Of a DNA stretch of 64,000 nt, positions 26,276 through 34,922 are shown one piece after another (positions within the stretch are counted from its first letter, which is position 1; every line of letters starts with the position of its first letter). The stretch comes from Hoylesella buccalis ATCC 35310 (GTDB lineage: Bacteria; Bacteroidota; Bacteroidia; Bacteroidales; Bacteroidaceae). The notes under the pieces were generated by a model. It saw nothing but the letters and a program-made list of their open reading frames with translations. It had not been told where the DNA came from and ran no database searches. A program made the translations under genes and the position numbers. Location of the stretch: assembly GCF_025151385.1 (NCBI RefSeq), contig NZ_CP102287.1:3100001-3164000 (forward strand). Direction: 5' to 3'.

Positions 26276-26465
26276 CTGATAACTTTGAACATTGAACATT
26301 GAATTTTGAACTTTATGATTAGCAAAGCTATCTACTCGTCAACTCGTGAACTATCAACTTGTGCACTATCAACTGTCAACTTAAAAACTTAAAATCTCAC
26401 AAACTCAAGAACTAAAAAACATTCAACTCGTGAACTTGTCAACTCGTGAACTCGTCAACTAAATA
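26276..26465. repeat. Repeat tract between menF and menD (TTGAAC / AACTCGTCAACT family)
   Basis: This 200-base gap inside the men operon is filled with units of TTGAACATTGAA, then TTAGCAAAGCTAT, then many AACTCGTCA, AACTCGTGA and AACTATCA units of about 7-9 bases. The order matches the tracts at 2588-2685 and 59151-59225. It contains no gene. Confidence 0.75.
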
Positions 26466-26473
26466 ATCCTTCC

Positions 26474-28186
26474 ATGCCCTATTCAGATAAAGAGAACGTC
26501 AATATACTCACCGCATTATTAGTGGCACACGGTGTGAAACACGCCGTGGTGTGTCCCGGTTCGCGCAATGCACCCATTGTACATAATCTCAACGAATGCC
26601 CCAACATCACATGCCACCCTGTGACAGACGAGCGATCGGCTGGATTTTATGCCTTGGGTATGGCTCAAATCTTAAGACACCCTGTTGCCGTTTGTGTTAC
26701 CTCAGGTACGGCGTTGCTCAATCTTTTGCCAGCTGCAGCAGAGGCTTATTATCAACATGTGCCTTTGGTGGTGATTTCGGCAGATAGACCTGCGATGTGG
26801 ATTGACCAACAAGACGGACAAACCCTGCCGCAGTTGGATGCTTTAGGGCGTTTTGTCAGTAAGGCAGTCTCGTTACCCGAGCCTTCTACTGATGACGAAC
26901 GGTGGTATTGTAACAGATTGGTAAACGAAGCCTTACTTTGTTGTCAGCGGCATGGTGGCAGTCCGGTACACTTGAATGTGCCCATTTCAGAACCCTTATT
27001 TACATTCAATGTGCCAGCGTTGCCAACCGAACGTGTGATTCGACAGGTAGCGGCAACGACCGATGTGGCTCACTGTCAGCCGCTTTTGGCGGATATCCAG
27101 TCAGCCCAACGCCCGATGATAGTCGTGGGACAATTGAGTAACAAAGAGGCTCGGCGCATGGCTTTGCAATTATGCGAGTTGTCAACGGATGTGGTAGTTA
27201 TGTACGAATGTCTCGGAATGGCTTGTCATGAGGATGCGCCGCACTATCCCGATTCACCCACCGAAAGGCTTTCTCCTCAACATATAGATAAGGTGTTGAT
27301 GCGCATGCAGCAGGTAGAGCAATATCAACCTGATGTAGTGGTGTACCTTGGGGGAACGTTGGTGAGTAAGCGTTTGAAAGCGTTTTTGCGTCAATCTCCA
27401 GCTGCTAAGACTTGGATTGTCAATGAGCGAGGGGAAATATATGATACTTTCCAAAACCTGACAGGCGTGATTGAGGGCGCACCGCATGATGTCTTTGAGG
27501 TAATCTTGCGGTATGTCCGTGGGGAAAAAGAAAGGCAAAGGCTACCTTTTGAGTCTGGTTTTCGTTCAAGATGGACAACGCTGATTCAACAAGTGCAGGC
27601 GCAGAATGAGCGTTTTCATCCCTCTTACTCTTCATGGCAGGCTGTGAAAAGATTTTTTGAGACCGCAAGTCATGAGGACAGGTACATCCTCCATGCCGCC
27701 AACAGTATGTCCATTAGGCTGGTTAATCACTTTTCCAGCGACTATGTTTTTTGCAATCGGGGCGTCAACGGCATTGACGGAAGTTTGTCAACGGCAGCAG
27801 GTTGCTCGCTGGTGACAACTCAAAACGTGTATTGCGTTATCGGTGATTTGAGCTTCTTTTACGACCAAAATGCCTTGTGGCATAGCTTAGGGGGCAATTT
27901 CAGAGTGTTGTTGCTGAACAATGGGGGCGGAGTTATCTTCAAAAGTTTGCCGGGTTTGAAAGATAGTACGGCTCAGCAGACATTAATTTCTGCCCAACAT
28001 CATATCACAGCTTGGGGGATTTGCCAGCAAAACAGCGTGGCTTACCTTTCGGCACACGATGAGGAAGAACTTGAAAATAACATGAATCGCTTTGTGAATG
28101 ACAACTTTGACCGCCCCGTAGTCTTTGAGGTGTTTACCTCGCAAGAACAAGATGAACAGGCAATGAACGAATACAAACAAGTTTAA
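26474..28186 (+). CDS. menD: 2-succinyl-5-enolpyruvyl-6-hydroxy-3-cyclohexene-1-carboxylate synthase
   Basis: Thiamine-diphosphate enzyme of 570 residues joining isochorismate and 2-oxoglutarate in menaquinone synthesis. The N-terminal PYR domain carries the activating glutamate in VTDERSAGFYALGMAQ near residue 56 and the substrate segment CVTSGTALLNLLPAAAEAYY near 75. VVISADRPAMWIDQQDGQT follows. The C-terminal PP domain has FCNRGVNGIDGSLSTAAG near 428 and the ThDP/magnesium-binding GDLSFFYDQNALW near 456. The length is normal. It is preceded by a repeat tract and followed by menB after 6 bases. Confidence 0.95.
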   Translation: MPYSDKENVNILTALLVAHGVKHAVVCPGSRNAPIVHNLNECPNITCHPVTDERSAGFYALGMAQILRHPVAVCVTSGTALLNLLPAAAEAYYQHVPLVVISADRPAMWIDQQDGQTLPQLDALGRFVSKAVSLPEPSTDDERWYCNRLVNEALLCCQRHGGSPVHLNVPISEPLFTFNVPALPTERVIRQVAATTDVAHCQPLLADIQSAQRPMIVVGQLSNKEARRMALQLCELSTDVVVMYECLGMACHEDAPHYPDSPTERLSPQHIDKVLMRMQQVEQYQPDVVVYLGGTLVSKRLKAFLRQSPAAKTWIVNERGEIYDTFQNLTGVIEGAPHDVFEVILRYVRGEKERQRLPFESGFRSRWTTLIQQVQAQNERFHPSYSSWQAVKRFFETASHEDRYILHAANSMSIRLVNHFSSDYVFCNRGVNGIDGSLSTAAGCSLVTTQNVYCVIGDLSFFYDQNALWHSLGGNFRVLLLNNGGGVIFKSLPGLKDSTAQQTLISAQHHITAWGICQQNSVAYLSAHDEEELENNMNRFVNDNFDRPVVFEVFTSQEQDEQAMNEYKQV

Positions 28187-28192
28187 TTTGAT

Positions 28193-29020
28193 ATGGAAAA
28201 AAGACAATGGAAGTCTATTGACGGCTTCAACTTTAAGGAAATCCTCTTCGAAGAGTATAACAGAATTGCAAAGATAACGATTAATCGTGAGCGTTATCGT
28301 AACGCTTTTACACCGCTCACCACATGGGAAATGTCGCAAGCCTTTGCCTATTGCCGAGAGTGTGCGGGCATTCGTGTGGTTATTCTCACAGGAGCGGGAG
28401 ATAAAGCATTTTGCTCTGGGGGCGACATGCATGTGAAGGGACGAGGCGGATATGTAGGAACAGACGGGGTGCCACGCCTCAACGTGCTGGACGTGCAGAT
28501 GCAAATTCGACGTTTACCCAAGCCTGTGATTGCCATGGTGAATGGTTATGCCATCGGAGGAGGGCATGTGTTGCATGTCATGTGTGACCTGACGATTGCC
28601 AGTGAGAATGCCATTTTTGGACAAACGGGACCAAAGGTAGGCTCTTTTGATGCAGGTTTCGGCGCTTCGTACTTGGCTCGAATGGTGGGACAAAAGCGTG
28701 CCAGGGAGATTTGGTTCATGTGTAAGCAGTACTCGGCACAAGAGGCAGAGCGTATGGGTATGGTGAACAAGGTGGTGCCATTCGATGAATTGGAGGATGA
28801 ATGCGTGGCATGGGCGGAGACAATGATGCAACGTTCGCCCTTGGCATTACGCATGATTAAGGCAGGACTGAATGCCGAGTTGGACGGACAGGCAGGTATT
28901 CAGGAGTTGGCTGGCGATGCTACCATGCTGTATTACACCATGGACGAGGCGCAAGAGGGTGGAAAAGCATTCTTGGAGAAACGCAAGCCCGACTTTGATA
29001 AGTATCCGCAGTTTCCTTAA
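28193..29020 (+). CDS. menB: 1,4-dihydroxy-2-naphthoyl-CoA synthase
   Basis: Crotonase-fold enzyme of 275 residues that closes the naphthoquinone ring of O-succinylbenzoyl-CoA. Visible features are [16 protein letters not shown] near residue 35, the oxyanion-hole segment [20 protein letters not shown] near 66, [13 protein letters not shown] near 115, and [20 protein letters not shown] near 143. The last is typical of MenB rather than general enoyl-CoA hydratases. It lies 6 bases after menD. Confidence 0.95.
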   Translation: MEKRQWKSIDGFNFKEILFEEYNRIAKITINRERYRNAFTPLTTWEMSQAFAYCRECAGIRVVILTGAGDKAFCSGGDMHVKGRGGYVGTDGVPRLNVLDVQMQIRRLPKPVIAMVNGYAIGGGHVLHVMCDLTIASENAIFGQTGPKVGSFDAGFGASYLARMVGQKRAREIWFMCKQYSAQEAERMGMVNKVVPFDELEDECVAWAETMMQRSPLALRMIKAGLNAELDGQAGIQELAGDATMLYYTMDEAQEGGKAFLEKRKPDFDKYPQFP

Positions 29021-29035
29021 AACTGATGGGGCTGA

Positions 29036-29116
29036 TTAGCCTAATTGGCCTAATTGGCCCAATTAGCCTTATTAGCCTAATAAGGCCAATAGGCCTAATA
29101 AGCCCAATAATTCTAA
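29036..29116. repeat. Nine 9-bp tandem units between menB and the IVS-like gene
   Basis: Consecutive 9-mers: TTAGCCTAA, TTGGCCTAA, TTGGCCCAA, TTAGCCTTA, TTAGCCTAA, TAAGGCCAA, TAGGCCTAA, TAAGCCCAA, TAATTCTAA. The period is exact over 81 bases. Neighbouring units can pair with each other because the core GGCC/TTAGCCTAA is near-palindromic. Confidence 0.85.
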
Positions 29117-29147
29117 CAAAAAATAACCGCTAAAAACATAAAAAGCC

Positions 29148-29711
29148 ATGCAAACCAACCAGTTTTTGCCGCAAAAAGGTAATTATCAAAGCTTAATTGT
29201 TTATCAAAAAACAGAGTGTATCTATGATATTACCTTTTATTTTGCTCACCACTTTTTGGCAAAGAACGACAGGACGGTAGACCAGATGGTGCAAGCGGCT
29301 CGCTCGGGAAAACAGAACATAGCGGAGGGGTGTGCTGCTTCAACCACTTCTTCTGAAACAGAAATCAAGCTATTGAATGTGGCTAAAGCAAGTTTGCAGG
29401 AGTTGTTGATAGATTATCAGGATTATTTGCGGGTGAGAGATCTTGCCATCTGGGATGTGAATGATGTGAGAACAATACAAACCAGACGTGTTTGCGCACG
29501 GCATAACGACTCGGCATATTATCGAAACGCCATCAAGGAAAGAAGTGATGAGACCATTGCGAACATTGCTATTACACTCATTCATCAAGCTGACATATTC
29601 CTTAGAAAATACATTAACCGGGTGAAAGATGATTTTGTGAAGCAAGGTGGAATCAGAGAGCAAATGTCGAAAGCAAGAATTGATTATAGAAAAAGTCATG
29701 AATTAAGATGA
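29148..29711 (+). CDS. Four-helix-bundle protein (23S rRNA intervening-sequence/S23-like family)
   Basis: Protein of 187 residues, all helical by eye. The family signature is seen in LIVYQKTECIYDITFYFAHH (near residue 17), DRTVDQMVQAARSGKQNIAEG (near 42-62) and EIKLLNVAKASLQELLIDYQ (near 72-92). These are the IVS/Avd-like four-helix-bundle landmarks. A C-terminal half follows that resembles the longer suffix-domain members. It shares ATGA with menC. Nothing in its family suggests quinone chemistry. It sits between menB and menC behind a 9-bp tandem repeat, so it looks like an insertion into the operon. Its function is unknown; nucleic-acid binding is known for relatives such as Avd. Confidence 0.8.
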   Translation: MQTNQFLPQKGNYQSLIVYQKTECIYDITFYFAHHFLAKNDRTVDQMVQAARSGKQNIAEGCAASTTSSETEIKLLNVAKASLQELLIDYQDYLRVRDLAIWDVNDVRTIQTRRVCARHNDSAYYRNAIKERSDETIANIAITLIHQADIFLRKYINRVKDDFVKQGGIREQMSKARIDYRKSHELR

Positions 29712-30805
29712 ATATGAGCTTGTGTTATTCTGTCGGTAAGCGCACACTGCACTTCAAAAATCCTGCCACCACCTCACGGGGAGTGTACCAAACACGCACG
29801 AGTTACTATGTAACCCTATGGCGCGAAGACCGACCTTCCGTCAAAGGGGTGGGCGAGAGTGCCACCTTGCCAGATTTAAGTTGTGACGTTTGTCCTGATT
29901 ATGAGCAAATATTAACCGAGACGTGCAATGAGGTGGCGCACGAGGGGCGTATCAACTACGAGCGTTTGCGGCCTTATCCGTCAATACTCTTTGGGTTGGA
30001 AACAGCGTTGGCGCAAATAAACGCAAACGGAAGTGCTGCCTTGTTTGACACTCCTTTCGCACGAGGAGAGGAGGGAATCACCATCAACGGTTTGGTGTGG
30101 ATGGGTACGTTTGAGGAAATGGCGCGTAGGATGCAGGAAAAATTGGAGCAAGGTTTTCGATGTGTAAAGTTGAAAATAGGGGCTATCAACTTTGAGAAAG
30201 AAGTAGAACTGGTGCGCGCTATTCGTTCTCATTTCACCTCAGAGCAAGTTCAGTTGCGCCTTGATGCCAATGGAGGTTTCGCACCCGATGAGGCTCTTGC
30301 AAAGTTGGAGCAGTTGGCCAAGTATGACATTCATTCGATAGAGCAACCCATCAAGCAGCATCAGTGGCAGCAAATGGCACGCTTGTGCCGTGAGTCGCCC
30401 ATTCCTATCGCACTCGATGAGGAACTCATTGGTGTGAACCAGCGACATGAAAAAGAAGAGTTGCTCAATACCATACGCCCGCAATACATCATTTTGAAGC
30501 CTTCGTTGCATGGTGGCATGTATGGGACAGAAGAATGGATAACGTTAGCAAAACAACGAAACATAGGCTCGTGGCTCACCAGTGCGTTGGAGAGTAATGT
30601 GGGATTGAACGCCATTGCACAACTTGCCGCAAAGATTTATGGACCGCATGTCACCTTTCCGCAGGGCTTGGGAACGGGACTTCTGTTTACGGACAACATA
30701 CCTATGCCGTTGGAAGTGAGAGGAGATCAGTTGTGGTTCATGCCCACAAAGACATTAAATGGAGGTAAAAATGACTTATCAAGAATTTATCAGCGAATGG
30801 AATGA
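29708..30805 (+). CDS. menC: o-Succinylbenzoate synthase
   Basis: Enolase-superfamily dehydratase of 365 residues. Landmarks are RCVKLKIGAINFEKEV (the catalytic KxK, near residue 155), LRLDANGGFAPDEAL (first metal aspartate, near 180), HSIEQPIKQHQW (second metal ligand, near 205), IALDEELIG (third, near 235) and YIILKPSLHGGMYG (second catalytic lysine, near 262). The frame starts at 29708 and overlaps the upstream stop by 4 bases; an alternative start is 29714. It overlaps menE by 35 bases if menE starts at 30771. Confidence 0.92.
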   Translation: MNMSLCYSVGKRTLHFKNPATTSRGVYQTRTSYYVTLWREDRPSVKGVGESATLPDLSCDVCPDYEQILTETCNEVAHEGRINYERLRPYPSILFGLETALAQINANGSAALFDTPFARGEEGITINGLVWMGTFEEMARRMQEKLEQGFRCVKLKIGAINFEKEVELVRAIRSHFTSEQVQLRLDANGGFAPDEALAKLEQLAKYDIHSIEQPIKQHQWQQMARLCRESPIPIALDEELIGVNQRHEKEELLNTIRPQYIILKPSLHGGMYGTEEWITLAKQRNIGSWLTSALESNVGLNAIAQLAAKIYGPHVTFPQGLGTGLLFTDNIPMPLEVRGDQLWFMPTKTLNGGKNDLSRIYQRME

Positions 30806-31847
30806 TGATGCACAGACCATCCATGTGCAAACCAGTGGGTCGACAGGTGCGCCGAAGAAACTGAATGTAAGGAAGGACAGAATGATTGAAAGTGCCAAGA
30901 TGACGTGTGACTTCCTTGGATTGCAGCCTGGTGATACCGCATTGTTGTGCATGAATCTCGATTATATTGGTGCCAAGATGATGGTGGTTCGCTCACTTGT
31001 CAGGCAACTCCGTTTGATACAGGTAGCCCCCTCCGGTCATCCTTTGGCTACGGTTGATGCTCCAATTACCTTTGCCGCCATGGTTCCCCTGCAAGTATAT
31101 AACTCGCTGCAAGTACCCGAAGAACGGGAAAAATTGCGCCAAATCAAACATCTTATCATTGGCGGAGTGGCTGTTGACGATGCCTTGGCAGCCCAACTGC
31201 ACGACTTTCCCCATGCGGTATGGAGCACATACGGCATGACCGAAACCCTGTCACACATTGCCTTACGCAGACTGAACGGCCACCAATCTTCCAGTTGGTA
31301 CACGCCCCTGCAAGGAATAAAGGTAACAACGAATGCCGATGAATGCTTGGTAATTGATGCTCCGATGCTTTGTGACTCGCCCATTGTAACGAATGATATG
31401 GCCGAAATGCGAGAGACAAGTATTTCTGAGGGGCAAAACGCCCTTGCTTTTCGCATCATTGGTCGCCGCGACAACGTTATTAACAGTGGTGGCGTGAAGA
31501 TTCAGATGGAAGAGTTGGAGCGCCTGATACGGCCTTTCCTCACCATGCCTTACATGGTAACCAAGCGCAAGAGTGAGAAGTTTGGCGAAATAGTCGTGCT
31601 GATGGTGGAGAGAGAGGGCGATGAGGAGGGAGCAACCTTTGAGGAAAAGTCTGAGTTGCCCATTCTGCGAGCCATCCACAAACTGCTGCATCGGGCCTTG
31701 CCTCGTTATTGGGAACCACGCCTGTATCTGTCGGTAGACCACATTCCGATGACCGAAACGGGCAAACCCAATCGGACTTTGGCTCAGCGAATGGCCGAGA
31801 AACCTGACTTACCTTCCAGCTGCGTCTTTGCGCTGGATGATGAATGA
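30771..31847 (+). CDS. menE: o-Succinylbenzoate-CoA ligase (short AMP-binding enzyme)
   Basis: Acyl-adenylate-forming ligase of 358 residues, shorter than typical MenE proteins of about 450. The P-loop-like motif HVQTSGSTGAPKKLNVRKD is near residue 20. The adenine-binding YGMTETLSHIALR is near 145, and the hinge region GRRDNVINSGGVKIQMEELE near 230. The C-terminal lysine appears in MTETGKPNRTLAQRM. The frame is open from 30759, but GGAGGT at 30761 stands 5 bases before the ATG at 30771, which is therefore chosen. It ends the men run and is convergent with aroB. Confidence 0.9.
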   Translation: MTYQEFISEWNDDAQTIHVQTSGSTGAPKKLNVRKDRMIESAKMTCDFLGLQPGDTALLCMNLDYIGAKMMVVRSLVRQLRLIQVAPSGHPLATVDAPITFAAMVPLQVYNSLQVPEEREKLRQIKHLIIGGVAVDDALAAQLHDFPHAVWSTYGMTETLSHIALRRLNGHQSSSWYTPLQGIKVTTNADECLVIDAPMLCDSPIVTNDMAEMRETSISEGQNALAFRIIGRRDNVINSGGVKIQMEELERLIRPFLTMPYMVTKRKSEKFGEIVVLMVEREGDEEGATFEEKSELPILRAIHKLLHRALPRYWEPRLYLSVDHIPMTETGKPNRTLAQRMAEKPDLPSSCVFALDDE

Positions 31848-31858
31848 GTGGGGAAACA

Positions 31859-31888
31859 GCCGACGGCAAGAAGGATGTTGCGGTCGGC
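31859..31888. terminator. Hairpin between convergent menE and aroB
   Basis: Stem GCCGACGGCAA/TTGCGGTCGGC with one mismatch and an 8-base loop. It lies 12 bases after menE and 18 bases before the aroB stop on the other strand. No long T-tract follows on either strand, so its activity as a terminator is uncertain. Confidence 0.45.
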
Positions 31889-31905
31889 CACACCACTGAT
31901 ATGCG

Positions 31906-32958
31906 CTACTCGCCTTCGCGTAAAAAGTCGAAGGCGTTTTTAATTTCCTCCATCGTCGCCGTCTGGTTGAGCTTAATGTCGCCCACGTTGGCAAGCAACG
32001 TGCAGTTTATCTCGTCACCAAGATTCTTCTTGTCGTGGCGCATCAAGGCGATGAGCTCGTCGTAGTCGTCGCATGTAAACGGCAATTGTCCATACCACTC
32101 TTTGACGAACCTGACCACTTGCCGCATCTTTTCCGTGGGGAAGCCGCACTTGATGCAGCTCAGGTACAACTCGCAAATCAAACCATAGGCCACCGCATAG
32201 CCATGTAAGACAGGCTTTCGTTTCAGCGACCACGACTCGAACGCATGACCGAAAGTGTGTCCGAGGTTCAGCGCCTTGCGTATGTTCTGCTCAAAAGGGT
32301 CGCGTGTCACCACCTCTTCTTTCACGGCAACCGAGGCGGCAATCATTCCTTGTAGCTGATGGATGTCAACGTCGCCGCTCAAGTCGAACGTCAATAATTC
32401 ACTCATCATCTTGTCGTTGCTAATCAAGCCGTGCTTCAACATCTCCGCATAGCCGCTGCGCAGGTTTTCCAGGTCAAGCGTTTGCAGGAACGCTGCGTGC
32501 AGGATGACGAAATTAGCGTCATTGAACACCCCTATCTCATTCTTCAGTCCCCCGTAGTTGATGCCCGTCTTGCCACCCACGGATGCGTCGACCATGGCCA
32601 GCAGGGTGGTGGGGATGTTGATGAAATTGATGCCTCTTTTAAAGGTGGAGGCAGCGAATCCCCCAAGGTCTGTCACCATACCGCCCCCCAGATTGATGAC
32701 GCATGAGTGGCGGGTGGCTCGATATTCTTGCAGTGCCGTCCATATCTTTTCCACCGACCGCAAGCCTTTGTGAACGTCAGAAGCGGGGATGGTGATGAGC
32801 GGCGCACCCCTCAACGAGTGAAAACCGCGAATCTTCGGCCAACAATGTTCGGCTGTCACGTCGTCCGCAACGATGAACATGCGGTCGGGTTGGCATGCTG
32901 CAATCGCCTTGGATAGGTCAGTTTGCAAATGGTTGGATAGGATAATCTTTTGTTTCAT
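31906..32958 (-). CDS. aroB: 3-Dehydroquinate synthase
   Basis: NAD-dependent enzyme of 350 residues, second step of the shikimate pathway, which feeds chorismate to the men genes next door. NAD/substrate motifs are visible: INLGGGMVTDLGGFAAST (near residue 88) and PTTLLAMVDASVGGKTG (near 115). NYGGLKNEIGVF follows near 134, and the zinc-ligand segments AEMLKHGLI and LNLGHTFGHAFE are near 170 and 232. A -7 promoter element lies 19 bases upstream. Confidence 0.95.
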   Translation of the reverse strand: MKQKIILSNHLQTDLSKAIAACQPDRMFIVADDVTAEHCWPKIRGFHSLRGAPLITIPASDVHKGLRSVEKIWTALQEYRATRHSCVINLGGGMVTDLGGFAASTFKRGINFINIPTTLLAMVDASVGGKTGINYGGLKNEIGVFNDANFVILHAAFLQTLDLENLRSGYAEMLKHGLISNDKMMSELLTFDLSGDVDIHQLQGMIAASVAVKEEVVTRDPFEQNIRKALNLGHTFGHAFESWSLKRKPVLHGYAVAYGLICELYLSCIKCGFPTEKMRQVVRFVKEWYGQLPFTCDDYDELIALMRHDKKNLGDEINCTLLANVGDIKLNQTATMEEIKNAFDFLREGE

Positions 32959-32976
32959 CTTCTCTTTTTATGGTTA

Positions 32977-32984
32977 CAAATATA
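32977..32984 (-). promoter_or_regulatory. -7 promoter element of aroB
   Basis: The minus strand reads TATATTTG, 19 bases before the aroB ATG at 32958. Confidence 0.55.
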
Positions 32985-33280
32985 ATGAAAAAAGCAGATA
33001 CCCAAGCCATTCGGGTGATCTATTGAGCCTTGGTTTTTGCATTTAAGAAGGTTATGCGGAATAAAGAAACAATCATTCCCTTTTGCATGAATGAAGAATA
33101 AAACTGCCATTTACGACATGATGTGATAATATTGTTGGATGGTAACCAATAGCTCTCAACTATGTTAGCAAACCTTTCGTTTGTTAAATCAATTCATTTT
33201 CTTTGACAAAATAAAATTGTAAAATAGAAAAAATGGAGCGACTTTTAAGGCGTTCAAGGTCTTAAATTCTTCATTTTGTA

Positions 33281-33360
33281 CGCTATTCACATGGGTTTAA
33301 TCGACTATTAGCATGCTTTTGCCGTCCAATTTACATGCTATTGCCGATCAACTAATCAAC
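33281..33360. repeat. Intergenic repeat, TATTGnnG(A/G)TC family, copy C
   Basis: In the spacer 32985-33477 no gene is seen. This stretch carries TTAGCATGCTTTTGCCGTCC followed by CAATTTACATGCTATTGCCG and ATC. The piece CAATTTACATnCTATTG recurs with one change at about 50311-50327, beyond the other end of the mobilizable element. Confidence 0.5.
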
Positions 33361-33477
33361 GAAAATGAAGAAATATCCAAATTGGTGTAAAATGACTGAT
33401 AATGAGCAGGAAACGGAATAATTTGCATAGAAGTGCTCTTTTCAAAAAGGGTCATAATGTGCAGATTTAGGCAGAAG

Positions 33478-33542
33478 TTCAGTTACCAAACCGTTACCCG
33501 ATTTTGCCATAGGTAACGATAGAGTAATGTTCGGTAACTGAA
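33478..33542. promoter_or_regulatory. Cluster of GTTACC/GGTAAC motifs with 10-bp inverted repeat, possible integrase arm sites
   Basis: Four copies of GTTACC occur: two forward (33482, 33493) and two inverted (33512, 33533). The outer pair extends to a perfect inverted repeat TTCAGTTACC/GGTAACTGAA. It lies 100 bases upstream of the first integrase. Related motifs occur at 50134 and 50226 at the other end. Confidence 0.45.
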
Positions 33543-33598
33543 TTATTTTCGCTCGTGTGGCTGTTGCTACGGTCGGCAGTTTTCTGCATAAGTGATGA

Positions 33599-33640
33599 AC
33601 GCTTTGAAATTGGTATTTTTGCCACAAAACATCAAAGCGT
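33599..33640 (+). promoter_or_regulatory. Integrase promoter enclosed by a 9-bp inverted repeat
   Basis: ACGCTTTGA (33599-33607) and TCAAAGCGT (33632-33640) flank the -7 element TATTTTTG (33614-33621). The second arm abuts the integrase ATG. The arrangement suggests an operator for self- or Xis-type regulation, or a leader hairpin hiding the start site. Confidence 0.5.
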
Positions 33641-34870
33641 ATGAAAACAGAAAAAATGAAGGTGTTGCTCTACCTCAAAAAGAGCGGTCTGGACAAGTCG
33701 GGCAAGGCTCCGATTATGGGACGCATTACCATTGGACGTTCCATCGCCCAGTTCAGTTGCAAGCTCTCCTGTAATCCTGGCTTGTGGAATCCCCGTGAGA
33801 GCAGAATGGACGGAAAGAGCCGTGAGGCGGTGGAGGTGAATGGCAGGTTGGAGAACTTGCTGCTGTCCATCCAGTCAGCCTATCAGTCTTTGCTTGCAAG
33901 AGGTTGCCCATTTGACGTAACCGATGTGAAGGAACAGTTTCAAGGCAGTGTGCAGACACGGTGCATGCTCATTGAAAGGCTGAATATGCTCATTAAAGAG
34001 AAAGAAAGTCATATCGGTGTAGACATCAGAAAAGAGTCCATGGCAAGCTATCACTCCACGAGAATCCACTTGCTGGAGTTCATCCAAAAGAAGTATAAGG
34101 TTTCTGACTTAGCCTTCTCACAACTGACAGAGAACTTCATCCACGAGTTTCAGCAGTACTTCTTGGGAGAGTGTGGATTTCAGGAAAGCTCATTCTACAA
34201 TGTCGCCACCCATTTGAAAACAGTTTGCAGGCTGGCTTACCGTGAGGGATTGGCAGACATCCTGCTTTTCGACAAAGTCAAAATCAGCAAGGGCGATAAG
34301 AAACTCCCAAAGGCACTTGACAGACGTTCACTTGACAAACTAATGAATACCCACTTCGGAGAGTTGGAGGAAGAAATGGAAACAGCAAGGGATTTGTTTG
34401 TTTTTGCCTGTCATACAGGTGTAGCCTATTGTGATTTAATGGGATTAAGTAAGACACATCTTGTCCGTGATGATGAGGAAAATCTTTGGATGAAGTTCAA
34501 TAGGAAGAAGACAGGTGTACTTTGCCGTATTAAGTTGTTGCCTGAAGCGATTAGGATAATAGAGAAGTATCGAGGCGAAGAAAGGGAAAGACTGCTGCCA
34601 CAGATGAAGTATGCCACCTATCAGTCGTATCTTAAAGCATTGCGCCTTAGAGAGGATATAGCCTTTCCCTTTACCACGCATACGGCAAGACACACCTTTG
34701 CCACACTTATCACGCTTGAGCAAGGAGTACCTATTGAAACGGTGAGCAAGATGCTCGGACATAGCAACGTAAGCATGACCGAGCGTTATGCAAAGGTAAC
34801 ACCGCAGAAACTCTTTGAGGAATTTGACCGTTTCCTTTCTTTCACTGAAGATATGCAGTTAACAATCTGA
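33641..34870 (+). CDS. Tyrosine recombinase / integrase 1
   Basis: Site-specific recombinase of 409 residues. The N-terminal arm/SAM-like region (about 1-210) is followed by the catalytic domain. In the catalytic part, FACHTGVAYCDLMGL replaces the usual TGLR, so the first arginine is missing, as known for IntDOT-like Bacteroides integrases. A lysine is present in FNRKKTGVLC, HTARHTFATLI (HxxR) is near residue 347, and LGHSNVSMTERYAKVT supplies the second histidine and the nucleophilic tyrosine. It is the first of two tandem integrases, 52 bases apart. It probably catalyses integration and excision of the element. Confidence 0.9.
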   Translation: MKTEKMKVLLYLKKSGLDKSGKAPIMGRITIGRSIAQFSCKLSCNPGLWNPRESRMDGKSREAVEVNGRLENLLLSIQSAYQSLLARGCPFDVTDVKEQFQGSVQTRCMLIERLNMLIKEKESHIGVDIRKESMASYHSTRIHLLEFIQKKYKVSDLAFSQLTENFIHEFQQYFLGECGFQESSFYNVATHLKTVCRLAYREGLADILLFDKVKISKGDKKLPKALDRRSLDKLMNTHFGELEEEMETARDLFVFACHTGVAYCDLMGLSKTHLVRDDEENLWMKFNRKKTGVLCRIKLLPEAIRIIEKYRGEERERLLPQMKYATYQSYLKALRLREDIAFPFTTHTARHTFATLITLEQGVPIETVSKMLGHSNVSMTERYAKVTPQKLFEEFDRFLSFTEDMQLTI

Positions 34871-34922
34871 TTCCTATTTTTTTCTATCTTATCATTACTT
34901 ATAAATCAAGACTACCAAGACA

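Noticed and set aside
29036..29116. CRISPR-like array
   Set aside because: The units are 9 bp, contiguous and without unique spacers, and no cas genes are present.
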